From Paracoccaceae bacterium (lineage in GTDB: Bacteria; Pseudomonadota; Alphaproteobacteria; Rhodobacterales; Rhodobacteraceae), in contig JAQWIK010000007.1 in NCBI GenBank assembly GCA_029248915.1, positions 1-42,427 of the forward strand: 42,427 nt of DNA, written 5' to 3'. Position numbers and translations under genes: made by a program. Shown here one piece after another: positions 17,749-26,611 of this stretch (position 1 is its first letter; each line of letters begins with the position of its first letter). The notes under the pieces were generated by a model. That model searched no databases, was not told the origin of the DNA, and was given only the letters and a program-made list of their open reading frames with translations.

Positions 17749-18452
17749 GCTTAATAAAAGTTGAAAATTTAGCTGCTGGTTATGGACTTGTAGAAGTTTT
17801 AAGGAACATCTCGTTGGAAATAAACCAAGGTGAGGTTGTTGCGGTACTCGGCAGTAACGGAGTGGGCAAGACTACTTTAAATAATTGTTTGTCGGGTTTG
17901 ATAAAGCCAAACAATGGGAAGATATCTTTTGAGGATGAAGTAATTTCCAATAAATCACCTGAAGAAATAGTTGATATGGGTCTAATACATGTTCCCGAGG
18001 GCAGAAAACTTTTCCCTAATCTTACTGTTAAGGACAATTTAGAGTTAGGTTCTTACCGGAGGGGTAAAAGCAACCGGGCCTCTAATCTAGAAAATGTTCT
18101 GGATATATTTCCAAAGCTTTCTGAGAGAATAAGTCAAACGGCCGGCACACTTTCTGGTGGGGAGCAGCAGATGGTCGCCATTGGCCGAGGTCTAATGGGT
18201 GATCCGCGCCTTTTATTGCTTGATGAGCCATCATTAGGACTTTCCCCATTGCTGGTGGAGCAAATGTTCGAATTGATAAAAAAAATAAGTGATAATGGCC
18301 TAACTGTTCTGCTTGTTGAGCAAAATGTGACCCAATCCCTCTCCATAGCTGATCGAGCATATGTAATTGAAGAAGGATCGATTGCTATTTCTGGCTTATC
18401 AAAAGATCTGTTAAAAAATGCAGATTTAAAAAAGTCATATCTTGGGCTTTGA
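17745..18452 (+). CDS. ABC importer ATPase, LivF type
   Basis: This 235-residue ATPase has Walker A GSNGVGKTT, the LivF marker HVPEGRKLFPNLTVKDNL, signature LSGGEQQMVAIGRGL and Walker B LLLLDEPSLGLSP. It completes the importer (binding protein, two permeases, two ATPases). The 3' end converges on the SDR gene, with four bases between the two stop codons and no visible terminator. Confidence 0.92.
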   Translation: MSLIKVENLAAGYGLVEVLRNISLEINQGEVVAVLGSNGVGKTTLNNCLSGLIKPNNGKISFEDEVISNKSPEEIVDMGLIHVPEGRKLFPNLTVKDNLELGSYRRGKSNRASNLENVLDIFPKLSERISQTAGTLSGGEQQMVAIGRGLMGDPRLLLLDEPSLGLSPLLVEQMFELIKKISDNGLTVLLVEQNVTQSLSIADRAYVIEEGSIAISGLSKDLLKNADLKKSYLGL

Positions 18453-18456
18453 GAAT

Positions 18457-19185
18457 TTATTTTGCTGTAAAACCACCATCAACGACAATCACCTGGCCTG
18501 TAACAAAAGACGCTGAATTAGACAGCAAAAATGCAATTACTTGCGCCACCTCTTTTGCTTCCCCAAAACGCCCAAGTGGTATCTTACTCTTTATTTTTTC
18601 ATATCGGTTCTGATCGGATCTGGTTGCCTCTGTCATTGGTGTAATTATGGGTCCTGGAGCAACTGTATTTACCCTTATTTGTCGACCTGCCAGCTCTAGA
18701 GCGATAGATTTTGCAAAACCATTTAGTCCAGCTTTAGAAGCCGCATATGCAGCGGCATTATCATGGCCTACAAGACCAATTTGGCTAGAAATAAAGATGA
18801 GACTTGCTCCAGATTTCAAAAAAGGATTTGCAAATTGAGCGAGTTCAAAATTTGCTGTTAGATTTACATTAATAGTTTGCTTAAAGTCTTCAGCTGTTGT
18901 TGCTTCAATTGTTTTTAATTTTATAATTCCAGCTGCCCCAACTAAACCATCTAATCCCCCGTATTTCTCTCCAGCAGACTGAACAGCGGATTGAAGTTTC
19001 TGACTATCGCCTAAATCGAGTAGAAAAATATCTTCCGTCAAGGTTGCAGCATTCTTTTGTTGATCGGCACTTTCAATTGTGCCTGCTAGGTTTCCCCCTA
19101 AGCTTTTGATTAGTGTTCCAGTTTCATATCCTATTCCACTTCCTAGCCCCGTAACAAAGAAAGTTTTATTGACAAGAGAAATCAT
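18457..19185 (-). CDS. Short-chain dehydrogenase/reductase
   Basis: This classical SDR oxidoreductase of 242 residues uses NAD(P). It has the nucleotide motif TGLGSGIG near the N-terminus, GAAGI in place of NAG, catalytic Ser in SLIFISSQIG and YAASK for the Tyr/Lys pair, and ends with the usual VTGQVIVVDGGFTAK. The start chosen is ATG 19185, preceded by AAGGA nine bases upstream. An in-frame ATG at 19224 would add 13 residues without an SD and would nearly fill the divergent gap. Substrate unknown. Confidence 0.85.
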   Translation of the reverse strand: MISLVNKTFFVTGLGSGIGYETGTLIKSLGGNLAGTIESADQQKNAATLTEDIFLLDLGDSQKLQSAVQSAGEKYGGLDGLVGAAGIIKLKTIEATTAEDFKQTINVNLTANFELAQFANPFLKSGASLIFISSQIGLVGHDNAAAYAASKAGLNGFAKSIALELAGRQIRVNTVAPGPIITPMTEATRSDQNRYEKIKSKIPLGRFGEAKEVAQVIAFLLSNSASFVTGQVIVVDGGFTAK

Positions 19186-19236
19186 TCGTGTCGTCCTTAA
19201 GATTATGTTTCTAACTCTAAACAATATATTTTATTT

Positions 19237-20001
19237 ATGAAGAAAATTCTCGTTATTGTTCCGTTTCCAATGTCGAAGGAAAACCTTTTATCTAGGCAGG
19301 CGCAGTTAAAGTCTGTGGATATAAGTGAGGGTTTTAAATTTGTATTTAGACCAGTAAAAGCTGCCCCGCGAAACTATGTCAGTCAGTCAGATATGGTTCT
19401 CGCCGATATTGGAATACTAGAAGCTGGTTTAGATGCAGAAAAAGAAGGTTTTTCGGCTGTATGCATAGACACAATGAGCGACTCTGGTGTTTCAGCTCTT
19501 AGGTCGGTTATGTCGATACCCGTTATTGGCCCTGGAAGGACATCTATGCTGGTGGCAATGTCCCTTGGCTCTAAATTTTCAATAATTACAATGTGGAAAA
19601 AATGGTTCCATCTTTATGAGAAAACCATAAATGATCTTGGAATAAAAAGCTCTTTAGCATCTATTAGATCAATAGACGTGGCTCCCGACAATCAAGCGTT
19701 ATTAGAGGGAAAAGAAGAGGAAATATTTCCTCTTTTAGAAACTGCAGCTAAAAAAGCCATTGACCACGACAATGCAGAAGTAATTATTCTGGGCTCAACT
19801 ACAATGCATCAAGCACATAGCTTCTTGTCGTCCCGGTTGCCTGTTCCAATAATAAACCCTGGGCCATTAACCTACAAAAAAGCAGAACTACTTTTAAGCT
19901 CTGGTCTGTCGCACAGCAGAAACGGTTATCCAACGTCTCCAGTAGACAAAAGCATTATGCTTAAAGCAATGTTGAAGACCGCTTCGGATTTTGATCATTA
20001 G
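19237..20001 (+). CDS. Asp/Glu/hydantoin racemase-superfamily protein, one cysteine missing
   Basis: This 254-residue protein resembles hydantoin/allantoin racemases and related decarboxylases and isomerases. Two-base racemases of this family use two cysteines. Here the first is present (Cys-76 in AVCIDTMSDSG) but the second position holds Ser-187 in ILGSTTM, where LGC is expected. This argues against a standard racemase and leaves a one-cysteine lyase or isomerase possible. PVIGPGRTS is a family motif. The start ATG has no SD; TATATT ends seven bases before it, so a leaderless transcript is possible. Divergent from the SDR and convergent with the SnoaL-like gene. Confidence 0.75.
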   Translation: MKKILVIVPFPMSKENLLSRQAQLKSVDISEGFKFVFRPVKAAPRNYVSQSDMVLADIGILEAGLDAEKEGFSAVCIDTMSDSGVSALRSVMSIPVIGPGRTSMLVAMSLGSKFSIITMWKKWFHLYEKTINDLGIKSSLASIRSIDVAPDNQALLEGKEEEIFPLLETAAKKAIDHDNAEVIILGSTTMHQAHSFLSSRLPVPIINPGPLTYKKAELLLSSGLSHSRNGYPTSPVDKSIMLKAMLKTASDFDH

Positions 20002-20005
20002 GCAG

Positions 20006-20392
20006 TCAACCTTCTTTATTCAATGTATTTTCACCTGCCATATAAACGCGTACTTCTGAAAAAATACCGTCTTTAAGTGTGAAGAAATTGCAATTTGATT
20101 TTGATACAATTTGGTCGTCGCGAAGAACGTTTTTGACTTGAAACCTCACAGCGATCTGATTGCCAATAGGGTCTTTTACAAAATAGAACTCTTTATGCTC
20201 AACGGATTTATGGTTTTTCCATAATCTTTTAAACATACTTATGATTTCTTTGTGGCCAACCAACTTAATACCATGAGTTTCAATTGAAAAAACGCAGTCT
20301 TCAGTCAATGTTTCAAGAATTGCATCTATATTTTCTTCATCAACACCCTTGAAATAATCAAGTACTAATTCTTCATAGTCAGTTTTTTCCAT
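20006..20392 (-). CDS. SnoaL-like (NTF2-fold) small protein
   Basis: This 128-residue protein has the pattern of SnoaL-like polyketide-cyclase/ketosteroid-isomerase-fold proteins: LVLDYFKGVDEENIDAILETLTEDCVF, then GHKEIISMFKRLW and a beta-rich second half. The family ranges from isomerases and dehydratases to non-catalytic binders, so no function is assigned. It converges on the racemase-like gene with four bases between. It is the second SnoaL-type domain in the window; the other is fused to the tautomerase at 897. Confidence 0.7.
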   Translation of the reverse strand: MEKTDYEELVLDYFKGVDEENIDAILETLTEDCVFSIETHGIKLVGHKEIISMFKRLWKNHKSVEHKEFYFVKDPIGNQIAVRFQVKNVLRDDQIVSKSNCNFFTLKDGIFSEVRVYMAGENTLNKEG

Positions 20393-20466
20393 TCAGAAGT
20401 TCTCATAGGATTTAAAAAATTAAGAGATATTTTTTTCACTCTATAATTTTCATATAAAAATGAAGA

Positions 20467-20494
20467 TTTGAGCTGGGATTTTTCCCAGCTCAAA
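20467..20494 (-). terminator. Strong hairpin terminator of the ribose-type importer operon
   Basis: Perfect 12-bp arms TTTGAGCTGGGA (20467-20478) and TCCCAGCTCAAA (20483-20494) flank a TTTT loop. On the minus strand it begins six bases after the binding-protein stop and is followed by a T-rich tract (TCTTCATTTTTATA). It ends the leftward transcript that starts near 24127. Confidence 0.88.
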
Positions 20495-20500
20495 GAGTAT

Positions 20501-21547
20501 CTAGCGCTTAGGTAACGGCATCCAGCTTGGGACTGATACATCAGCGTGTGCAAATTGAGGCATTTTTGATGATAGATCTGCCATATTTTTAATGCCATTA
20601 TCATTTAAGAATTTCTGAGTGATCAGAGTTGGTGGGACAACAACATTACTTCCTGGATTTTCTCCAGCAAGCATCATAGCAAGTGATCTTACAGACACTT
20701 CTCCAACAACGGCTGGGTTGGTCGCAACCGTTGCTGCCCAAGCAGAATCAGGCTCACGCATCGCTGAGATGTCAGCAGTTGAAACATCAGCGGAATATAT
20801 ATCAATTTGATCTGTGAGACCCGCTTCGTCTACTGCTATTTTGACACCTTTTGCAAATTCGTCATACGGCGCAAACACAACAGTAATATCTGAGTTAGCT
20901 TGTAACACAGATCTCGCTTGGTTAGCGATTGAATTAGCGATTGGATTATCAAGCGTTCCAAATTGTGCAACTTCTTCAATGCCAGGATTTGCAGCTTTTA
21001 TATCTTCCCATGCAGCGTGTCGCCGATCTAGTGGAGCTATACCAGGCACATAAACATATCCGGCTTTCCAAGAAGTACCATTGTCTTTTACCGCTTGTTC
21101 TAGAGCCAGCTTGCCAAGTAGGTAATCGGATTGCTCTACTTGGGGTATTGCAGAATTTTCAACATTAACATCAAAAGCAACAACTTTTATTCCTGCATCC
21201 ACTGCTCGTTGAGCGGCATCTCGCATACTTTCGGTCAATCCATGTTGGATTACAATTCCGTCAACTCCAAGCGCTATAGCTTGGTCCACCATATCTGATT
21301 GAAGAGCTGCATCTTGTCGACTATCAAAAACTCTCAAATCAACACCTAAAGCTGCTGCTTGTGTCTCCACCCCAGATAAATAAGCTTGAAAAAAGTCTCC
21401 AGTTGAAAGGTATCTAACAAGAGCAATTTTTACGTCACCTGGGTTATCAAACGGAGCGGGCATCCCGCCGGCAAATGCGGAGGTTGATAGGGTCACAGGT
21501 AATGCAACCATTCCTCCAATTAATTTAAGTAATGTTCTTCTAAACAT
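20501..21547 (-). CDS. Ribose-type ABC importer, periplasmic binding protein
   Basis: This 348-residue protein of the periplasmic sugar-binding (RbsB-like) family has an N-terminal signal (FRRTLLKLIGGMVALPVTL, cleavage likely near STSAFA). The body shows DVKIALVRYLSTGDFFQAYLSG, QAIALGVDGIVIQHG and VDAGIKVVAFDVNV, the typical hinge and ligand strands. It is the last gene of the leftward operon (ATPase, permease, binding protein) and ends at a strong terminator. SD GGGAG. Because the operon faces mtnK, the expected ligand is 5-methylthioribose or 5-deoxyribose rather than ribose (inference). Confidence 0.88.
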   Translation of the reverse strand: MFRRTLLKLIGGMVALPVTLSTSAFAGGMPAPFDNPGDVKIALVRYLSTGDFFQAYLSGVETQAAALGVDLRVFDSRQDAALQSDMVDQAIALGVDGIVIQHGLTESMRDAAQRAVDAGIKVVAFDVNVENSAIPQVEQSDYLLGKLALEQAVKDNGTSWKAGYVYVPGIAPLDRRHAAWEDIKAANPGIEEVAQFGTLDNPIANSIANQARSVLQANSDITVVFAPYDEFAKGVKIAVDEAGLTDQIDIYSADVSTADISAMREPDSAWAATVATNPAVVGEVSVRSLAMMLAGENPGSNVVVPPTLITQKFLNDNGIKNMADLSSKMPQFAHADVSVPSWMPLPKR

Positions 21548-21578
21548 AGTTTTCTCCCTAGTTTGTTTAAGTCATTTA

Positions 21579-22601
21579 TTAATGACCACTTTTGCGCCCA
21601 CTAAAAGAAAGGGCAAATGTAAAAATCAGTGCAATAACTAAGACTGCACCTTTTACAAAATCTTGTGTATAATAGGGCGCATTCATCATAGTTAATCCTT
21701 GCAAAAGAATACCTACAAAAATAGCGCCAATCGCTGTGCCAAAGGCATTAGGTTTAGCTGCGCCAAGAACGGCAAATCCTATTAATGCTGCAGCGACTGA
21801 GTCCAATAATAGGTTATTTCCTGAGGCAATATCGCCTCTACCCAGGCGAGCAGAAAGCAAAATACCACCGATAGAAGCCATTACTCCGGATATAACGTAA
21901 GCTAAAATTTTATATTTATTCACATTAGCACCTGCAAGTGCTGTAGCTGTTTCATTCGATCCAATAGCATACATCAATCTTCCATGCCGGGTTAACTCAA
22001 GAAAAATCCAAATTAATACTCCTACAAGAATAAAAATAATAACTGGTACGGGAATAAGTTTTTCTAAGAAAAAATCCAGTCTATGCCTTCCCAGCCATAA
22101 AAATGCCTGAGAGTATACTCCCTCTGTAGTCGAACCATCTGGTAATTTCATTCCTGTGGAAATTGAGCGACCTTCAGTTGGAATACGCTGAAGTCCAATT
22201 AAAAGAAACATCATTCCAAGAGTTGCTAGTAGATCTGGCACCTTGGCTTTTACTATTAGTAAACCATTAATAAAGCCGACTGCCGCGCCCATAAATAAAC
22301 ATGCAATAATTGCACTGAAAGCTGACATTTCCAAGACAACCATAACATATGCTGAAAGCATAAGGGCTGATGTTGCTACTGAGCCTATAGAAAGATCAAA
22401 ACCATCTACCACTAAAGTCGCTGTTACACCTAGCGCTAAAATACCCGTTATAGAAACAGACTGAAAAATAAAAACAGCAGACCGTGGTCCAGCAAAGCCT
22501 TCGGCCGCTATAGAAAAGAAAATTACTAGTCCCGCGAGTAAAATTAGAAACCCATACTTTATCGCAAAACTTCTTGAACTCATCTTTTGAACATTAACCA
22601 T
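21579..22601 (-). CDS. Ribose-type ABC importer, permease
   Basis: This 340-residue RbsC-like permease has about ten hydrophobic segments. Family motifs: GILALGVTATLVVDGFDLSIGSVA, GAAVGFINGLLIVKAKVPDLLATLG, IGSNETATALAGANVNKYKI and FVGILLQGLTMM. Only two bases separate its start from the ATPase stop. It forms the channel for the binding protein at 20501. Confidence 0.92.
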   Translation of the reverse strand: MVNVQKMSSRSFAIKYGFLILLAGLVIFFSIAAEGFAGPRSAVFIFQSVSITGILALGVTATLVVDGFDLSIGSVATSALMLSAYVMVVLEMSAFSAIIACLFMGAAVGFINGLLIVKAKVPDLLATLGMMFLLIGLQRIPTEGRSISTGMKLPDGSTTEGVYSQAFLWLGRHRLDFFLEKLIPVPVIIFILVGVLIWIFLELTRHGRLMYAIGSNETATALAGANVNKYKILAYVISGVMASIGGILLSARLGRGDIASGNNLLLDSVAAALIGFAVLGAAKPNAFGTAIGAIFVGILLQGLTMMNAPYYTQDFVKGAVLVIALIFTFALSFSGRKSGH

Positions 22602-22603
22602 AT

Positions 22604-24127
22604 TTAAGTTCCATAACTTGAACTATTTAAATTAACAGAACGACCACTAAAACTTGATACTATTTCTGGTATGTTTTTACTCTCGTTTTCAAACTCACCA
22701 ACAAGATTACCTTCGTGTAAGACTATAACTCTATCTGCTATTTCTAACGCTTCATCAAGTTCTGCGACAAATATTAGTGTTGCCCTTTGGTCTGATGTTG
22801 AACGTATTTGTAATCCAATATCCCGCCTGGCCTTTATATCCACTCCTTGAAAAGGTTCGTCTAAAAGAAGAACTGAAGATTCTTCCGCTAACCATCTTCC
22901 GACCATGACTTTCTGCTGGTTGCCGCCTGATAGCGTGGTTACGGAGTCCATTTCAGATTGGCAAACTATTCCTAGTTTATCTATAGAATTTTTGGCATTT
23001 TTTCGAAGAGTTTTGTTACGTAGAAAAGAAAGTTTACTATGCCTTTTGAAGAACGGTAATGCTAAGTTGTTAGAGATATCAAACTCTGAAACTATAGCGT
23101 TTGACGCTCTATCTTTTGGGCACATAAAAACTCCAGCTGCAATAGCTTCCTTTGGACTATTAGGACTATAGGAATTTGCGTTCAAAGTCATTTTTGCCTT
23201 TGAATTATTATTCAATCCAAATATTTCTGACGCCAGATTAGTTTTTCCACTACCTATTAGACCGGTAATTGAAACGATTTCATTTTCATAAAAAGACAAG
23301 TCAAAGGGAGTGCTGCTATCAGATAATTTAATACCTTCTAAATTTAATACTACACGTTTTCCTTTATTTGTTTTAATTGCAGCCTGTGATAGTTTTTGGC
23401 CAAGCATCGCTGTTACAGCTCCCTCATAATCGAGAGGTTTATCTTCAAAAAGTCCTGAAATTGTTCCGTCTCGCATGGCGACTATACGGTCAGCAATACT
23501 ATTAATGTCAGACATTCGGTGGGAAATGTATAAAATTGCAACACCTTGTTTTTTTAATTTTTCTAAAAGTACGAAAAGCCTTTTGGCTTCATTTTCAGAG
23601 AGAGAAGATGTTGGTTCATCCAGGATAAGCAGTTTTGGAGAATGTGACATAGCGCGGGCTATGGCAATCATTTGCTTATCGGCTGGACCCAAGTCTCTTA
23701 CTAAAGTGGCTGTGTTAATATTAATATCCATAGCTGAAGCAATCTTATTCGCCTCTTTTTTCAGCTTTTCTGAATTTATAAAAAACCCTGAATTTTGTTC
23801 TGCAAGCCTATCAATCATCAGGTTTGAAACAATGTCTAAATCAGGAATTACACCATTATTTATTGATTGGTGGACAGTTACAACTCCAGACTTAAATGCG
23901 TCAGCAGGTGAAATTGGATCAAAACTTTTACCAAAAAGAAATACTGATCCCGCATCTGCTTGATGTACGCCACATAGTATTTTTACTAATGTCGACTTTC
24001 CCGCACCGTTTGCACCCATGAGAGCAGTAATTTTACCAGCCGGCAAATCTAAGTTGATTTCCCGAAGAACTTTGTTTGGTCCGAATGACTTTACAATTCC
24101 AGAAATTTGGCAAGCAATTTTTGACAT
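22604..24127 (-). CDS. Ribose-type ABC importer, double ATPase
   Basis: This 507-residue RbsA-like protein has two nucleotide-binding domains. The first has Walker A GANGAGKST and Walker B LLILDEPTSSLSE with a degenerate signature (LGPADKQMIAIARA). The second has GLIGSGKTN, as usual for the weak domain in this family, with intact LSGGNQQKVMVGRWL and LLLDEPFQGVD. It is first in the leftward operon and divergent from mtnK, with SD GGGAG just upstream. The shared promoter region contains a 19-bp palindrome. Confidence 0.92.
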   Translation of the reverse strand: MSKIACQISGIVKSFGPNKVLREINLDLPAGKITALMGANGAGKSTLVKILCGVHQADAGSVFLFGKSFDPISPADAFKSGVVTVHQSINNGVIPDLDIVSNLMIDRLAEQNSGFFINSEKLKKEANKIASAMDININTATLVRDLGPADKQMIAIARAMSHSPKLLILDEPTSSLSENEAKRLFVLLEKLKKQGVAILYISHRMSDINSIADRIVAMRDGTISGLFEDKPLDYEGAVTAMLGQKLSQAAIKTNKGKRVVLNLEGIKLSDSSTPFDLSFYENEIVSITGLIGSGKTNLASEIFGLNNNSKAKMTLNANSYSPNSPKEAIAAGVFMCPKDRASNAIVSEFDISNNLALPFFKRHSKLSFLRNKTLRKNAKNSIDKLGIVCQSEMDSVTTLSGGNQQKVMVGRWLAEESSVLLLDEPFQGVDIKARRDIGLQIRSTSDQRATLIFVAELDEALEIADRVIVLHEGNLVGEFENESKNIPEIVSSFSGRSVNLNSSSYGT

Positions 24128-24145
24128 TCCGCTCTCCCATCAAAA

Positions 24146-24173
24146 ATCTTAACCTAACCTTTTCAATTGTCAA
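24146..24173 (-). promoter_or_regulatory. Likely promoter of the ribose-type importer operon
   Basis: On the minus strand a perfect TTGACA (24173-24168), 16-base spacer and TAAGAT (24151-24146) lie just before the ATG at 24127. The -35 lies inside the left arm of the 19-bp palindrome, so a protein bound there would block it. The implied leader is about a dozen bases and contains the SD. Confidence 0.5.
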
Positions 24174-24185
24174 TACTATTGACAA
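24167..24185. promoter_or_regulatory. Perfect 19-bp palindrome, operator for divergent importer and mtnK operons
   Basis: Arms TTGTCAATA (24167-24175) and TATTGACAA (24177-24185) are exact reverse complements around a single C. The site lies in the 127-base gap between the importer (start 24127) and mtnK (start 24255) and covers the leftward -35. A weak rightward promoter, CTTGAT (24205-24210) and TAAAAT (24227-24232), lies downstream of it. The natural candidate to bind is the SorC-family regulator at 28665 (inference). Confidence 0.65.
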
Positions 24186-24254
24186 AAGTCAAAATATGCC
24201 AATGCTTGATAACGTTCGCTTTTAAATAAAATTTAAATGAGGAGGAGCGATTGT

Positions 24255-25514
24255 ATGTCTTCAGAAAAGTATGAGCCTCTTACAATTGAAACACTTGCCA
24301 ATAGGTTAGTTACAGTTGGCGATATCTGTAAAATAGTTGGTGATGACAAAAGCAAATGGAAGATTGATGAAGTGGGTGATGGAAATCTGAATTTGGTTTA
24401 TACGGTTTCGAGCGACTCAGGGAATATTATTGTAAAGCAGGCCCTCCCTTATGTGAGGTTGGTAGGTGATAGTTGGCCGTTGCCTCTAAGCCGCTCATTT
24501 TATGAACATGAGGTTTTAGTTAGGCAGGCGAAGCGTGACCCTGGGAGTGTGCCCGAAATAATTTATTTTAACAAAGTACAAGCCATCATAGCCATGGAAA
24601 TGCTTCTGCCGCACGTTATTTTAAGGAAAAAATTAATAGCTGGAGAATATGTTGGTGGATTGGCACAAAGGCTTGGAAAATTCTGTGCGCGCACGGCTTT
24701 TAGGGGTTCTGATTTATCGCTTCAAACGGCTGATAAAAAAAGTGACACAGCAATGTTTCAGGGTAACCTTGCCTTAATGGGGATCACCGAAAGTCTAGTA
24801 TTTACAGAACCTTATTTTGCAGCAGAAATGAACCATCACACAGACGGTCTAGATCCGATTGTTGAAATACTTAGATCAGACATCAAAATGAAAACTGAAG
24901 CTCAGAAGATGCTAATGAAGTTTACAGCAAATACTGAAACTTTGTGCCATGGTGATTTACACTCAGGTTCAGTAATGTGTACCGATGATGAAACAAAAGT
25001 TATAGACCCAGAATTTGGTTTCTATGGCCCAATGGGCTTTGATCTTGGAATGCTAATTTCCAATTATTTGATGGCATATTTCAGTCAACCAGCGCATCGT
25101 GAAAGTAAGGCATTAGCAGAATACCAAACTTGGATATTGAAAGTGATTGAAGGGACCCATGAAGCATTCCAGCATGAGTTTAAAAGCCTTTGGAATTCTG
25201 AACGAACAGGTATTTTGTTTCCCAAATCAATGTTTGAGGATCAAGGAGATAGCTCAGAAGTTGCACTTAATGAGATGCTTGAACACATTTGGCAAGATGC
25301 TGTTGCAATAAGTGGTATTGAAATGCATAGGCGGGTCTTATCGCTCGCGCATAATGCAGATTTTGAAGAGATTAGTGATACTAAAAAAAGGTCTCAGCTG
25401 GAGGCCCGAAATTTGATGATGGGACGCGAGCTAATTTTAAATAATGATACGATTAAAGATGTTAGTGAGCTCACAAATATGGCAAGAAAATTCAACTTGG
25501 AGAATTTCTTATGA
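24255..25514 (+). CDS. mtnK: 5-methylthioribose kinase (or 5-deoxyribose kinase)
   Basis: MtnK phosphorylates free 5-methylthioribose to the 1-phosphate using ATP. The protein has an aminoglycoside-phosphotransferase-like fold: glycine loop [10 protein letters not shown] (40-49), Lys-61, the MtnK stretch [18 protein letters not shown], catalytic loop [10 protein letters not shown] (231-240) and metal-binding DPEF (251-254). The ATG at 24255 gives 419 residues and has a perfect AGGAGG seven to twelve bases upstream; the in-frame ATG at 24237 overlaps that SD and is rejected. The stop overlaps the mtnA start by four bases. Kinases for 5-deoxyribose (DrdK) are related in role, so the sugar may be either. 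Confidence 0.93.
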   Translation: MSSEKYEPLTIETLANRLVTVGDICKIVGDDKSKWKIDEVGDGNLNLVYTVSSDSGNIIVKQALPYVRLVGDSWPLPLSRSFYEHEVLVRQAKRDPGSVPEIIYFNKVQAIIAMEMLLPHVILRKKLIAGEYVGGLAQRLGKFCARTAFRGSDLSLQTADKKSDTAMFQGNLALMGITESLVFTEPYFAAEMNHHTDGLDPIVEILRSDIKMKTEAQKMLMKFTANTETLCHGDLHSGSVMCTDDETKVIDPEFGFYGPMGFDLGMLISNYLMAYFSQPAHRESKALAEYQTWILKVIEGTHEAFQHEFKSLWNSERTGILFPKSMFEDQGDSSEVALNEMLEHIWQDAVAISGIEMHRRVLSLAHNADFEEISDTKKRSQLEARNLMMGRELILNNDTIKDVSELTNMARKFNLENFL

Positions 25515-26608
25515 AGGTAAAGGGAAACCACTATCGGTCAATTTGGTACGATCATAGCGATTTTGAGGTAAAAATTATAGATCAGCGTTGGTTACCCCAT
25601 GATTTTAGAATTGTTTCTTTAACAAATTTAAATCAGTTCGCTGTAGCAATCCGTGACATGTGGGTAAGGGGCGCACCTCTTATAGGTGCTACTGCTGCTT
25701 ATGGGGTGGCAATATCTTTAAGTAATGACGCTTCAGATTCTGGCTTAAAAAATACATATGATACTTTGATAAAGACCCGTCCAACAGCAATTAATCTGAA
25801 GTGGGCTTTGGATCGTTTAATCAGAGCACTTAAAGACGTCTCCGAGGTGGATCGGGCTTCTCGAGCATTGGAGCTTGCTCATCAAGTGGCAGAAGAAGAT
25901 GTTGGAATTAATAAAAAAATTGGAGAGCATGGGTTAGAGATTGTCAAAAATATAGCATCTAACAAACCGGCAGGTGAACCTGTGAGAATGTTAACACATT
26001 GTAATGCAGGTTGGCCTGCTACGGTTGATTGGGGCACAGCTACATCACCAATGTATCATGCTCACGAAGCAGGTATTCCAATCCACATTTGGGTTGATGA
26101 GACCCGACCCAGAAATCAAGGTGCAATGACAGCCTGGGAGCTTGAGAGTCACGGAATTAGCAACACTTACATAACAGATAATGCTGGTGGACATCTTATG
26201 CAGCGGGGACTCGTTGATATGGTTATTGTCGGTACTGACCGAACGACTGCGCAAGGCGATGTTTGCAACAAAATCGGTACTTATCTAAAAGCTCTAGCGG
26301 CGTTTGACAATAATGTGCCGTTTTATGTAGCGCTGCCTTCACCTACAATAGACTGGACTATTAGCGATGGCGTCACAGAAATCCCAATTGAAGAACGAGC
26401 CTCGCGAGAGGTTACCCATGTTTTGGGACACCACGAAAAAAATAGTATTGAAGAAATTAGAGTTACTTCAGAGGGCATTTCTGGCGGCAATCCAGCTTTT
26501 GATGTTACCCCGAATAGATTGGTTACTGGTTTGATAACTGAAAGGGGTATTTCTGAAGCATCAGAAAGTGCTTTAGCCGAAATGTTTCCAGATTTAATAG
26601 GATCTTAA
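25511..26608 (+). CDS. mtnA: 5-methylthioribose-1-phosphate isomerase
   Basis: MtnA converts the aldose 5-methylthioribose-1-phosphate to the ketose 5-methylthioribulose-1-phosphate. The 365-residue protein has [19 protein letters not shown] (48-66), catalytic Cys-164 in [16 protein letters not shown] (195-204) and catalytic Asp-243 in VGTDRTT; both catalytic residues are intact. It is related to eIF2B subunits, but these motifs separate true isomerases. It overlaps mtnK by four bases and is followed by the aldolase fusion three bases later. The same fold and chemistry serve 5-deoxyribose-1-phosphate (DrdI). Confidence 0.95.
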   Translation: MKVKGNHYRSIWYDHSDFEVKIIDQRWLPHDFRIVSLTNLNQFAVAIRDMWVRGAPLIGATAAYGVAISLSNDASDSGLKNTYDTLIKTRPTAINLKWALDRLIRALKDVSEVDRASRALELAHQVAEEDVGINKKIGEHGLEIVKNIASNKPAGEPVRMLTHCNAGWPATVDWGTATSPMYHAHEAGIPIHIWVDETRPRNQGAMTAWELESHGISNTYITDNAGGHLMQRGLVDMVIVGTDRTTAQGDVCNKIGTYLKALAAFDNNVPFYVALPSPTIDWTISDGVTEIPIEERASREVTHVLGHHEKNSIEEIRVTSEGISGGNPAFDVTPNRLVTGLITERGISEASESALAEMFPDLIGS

Positions 26609-26611
26609 AAT

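Noticed and set aside
19237-20001. Calling the racemase-like protein allantoin racemase because of the urate operon
   Set aside because: The second catalytic Cys is Ser, it is more than 8 kb from the urate operon, and its neighbours are unrelated.
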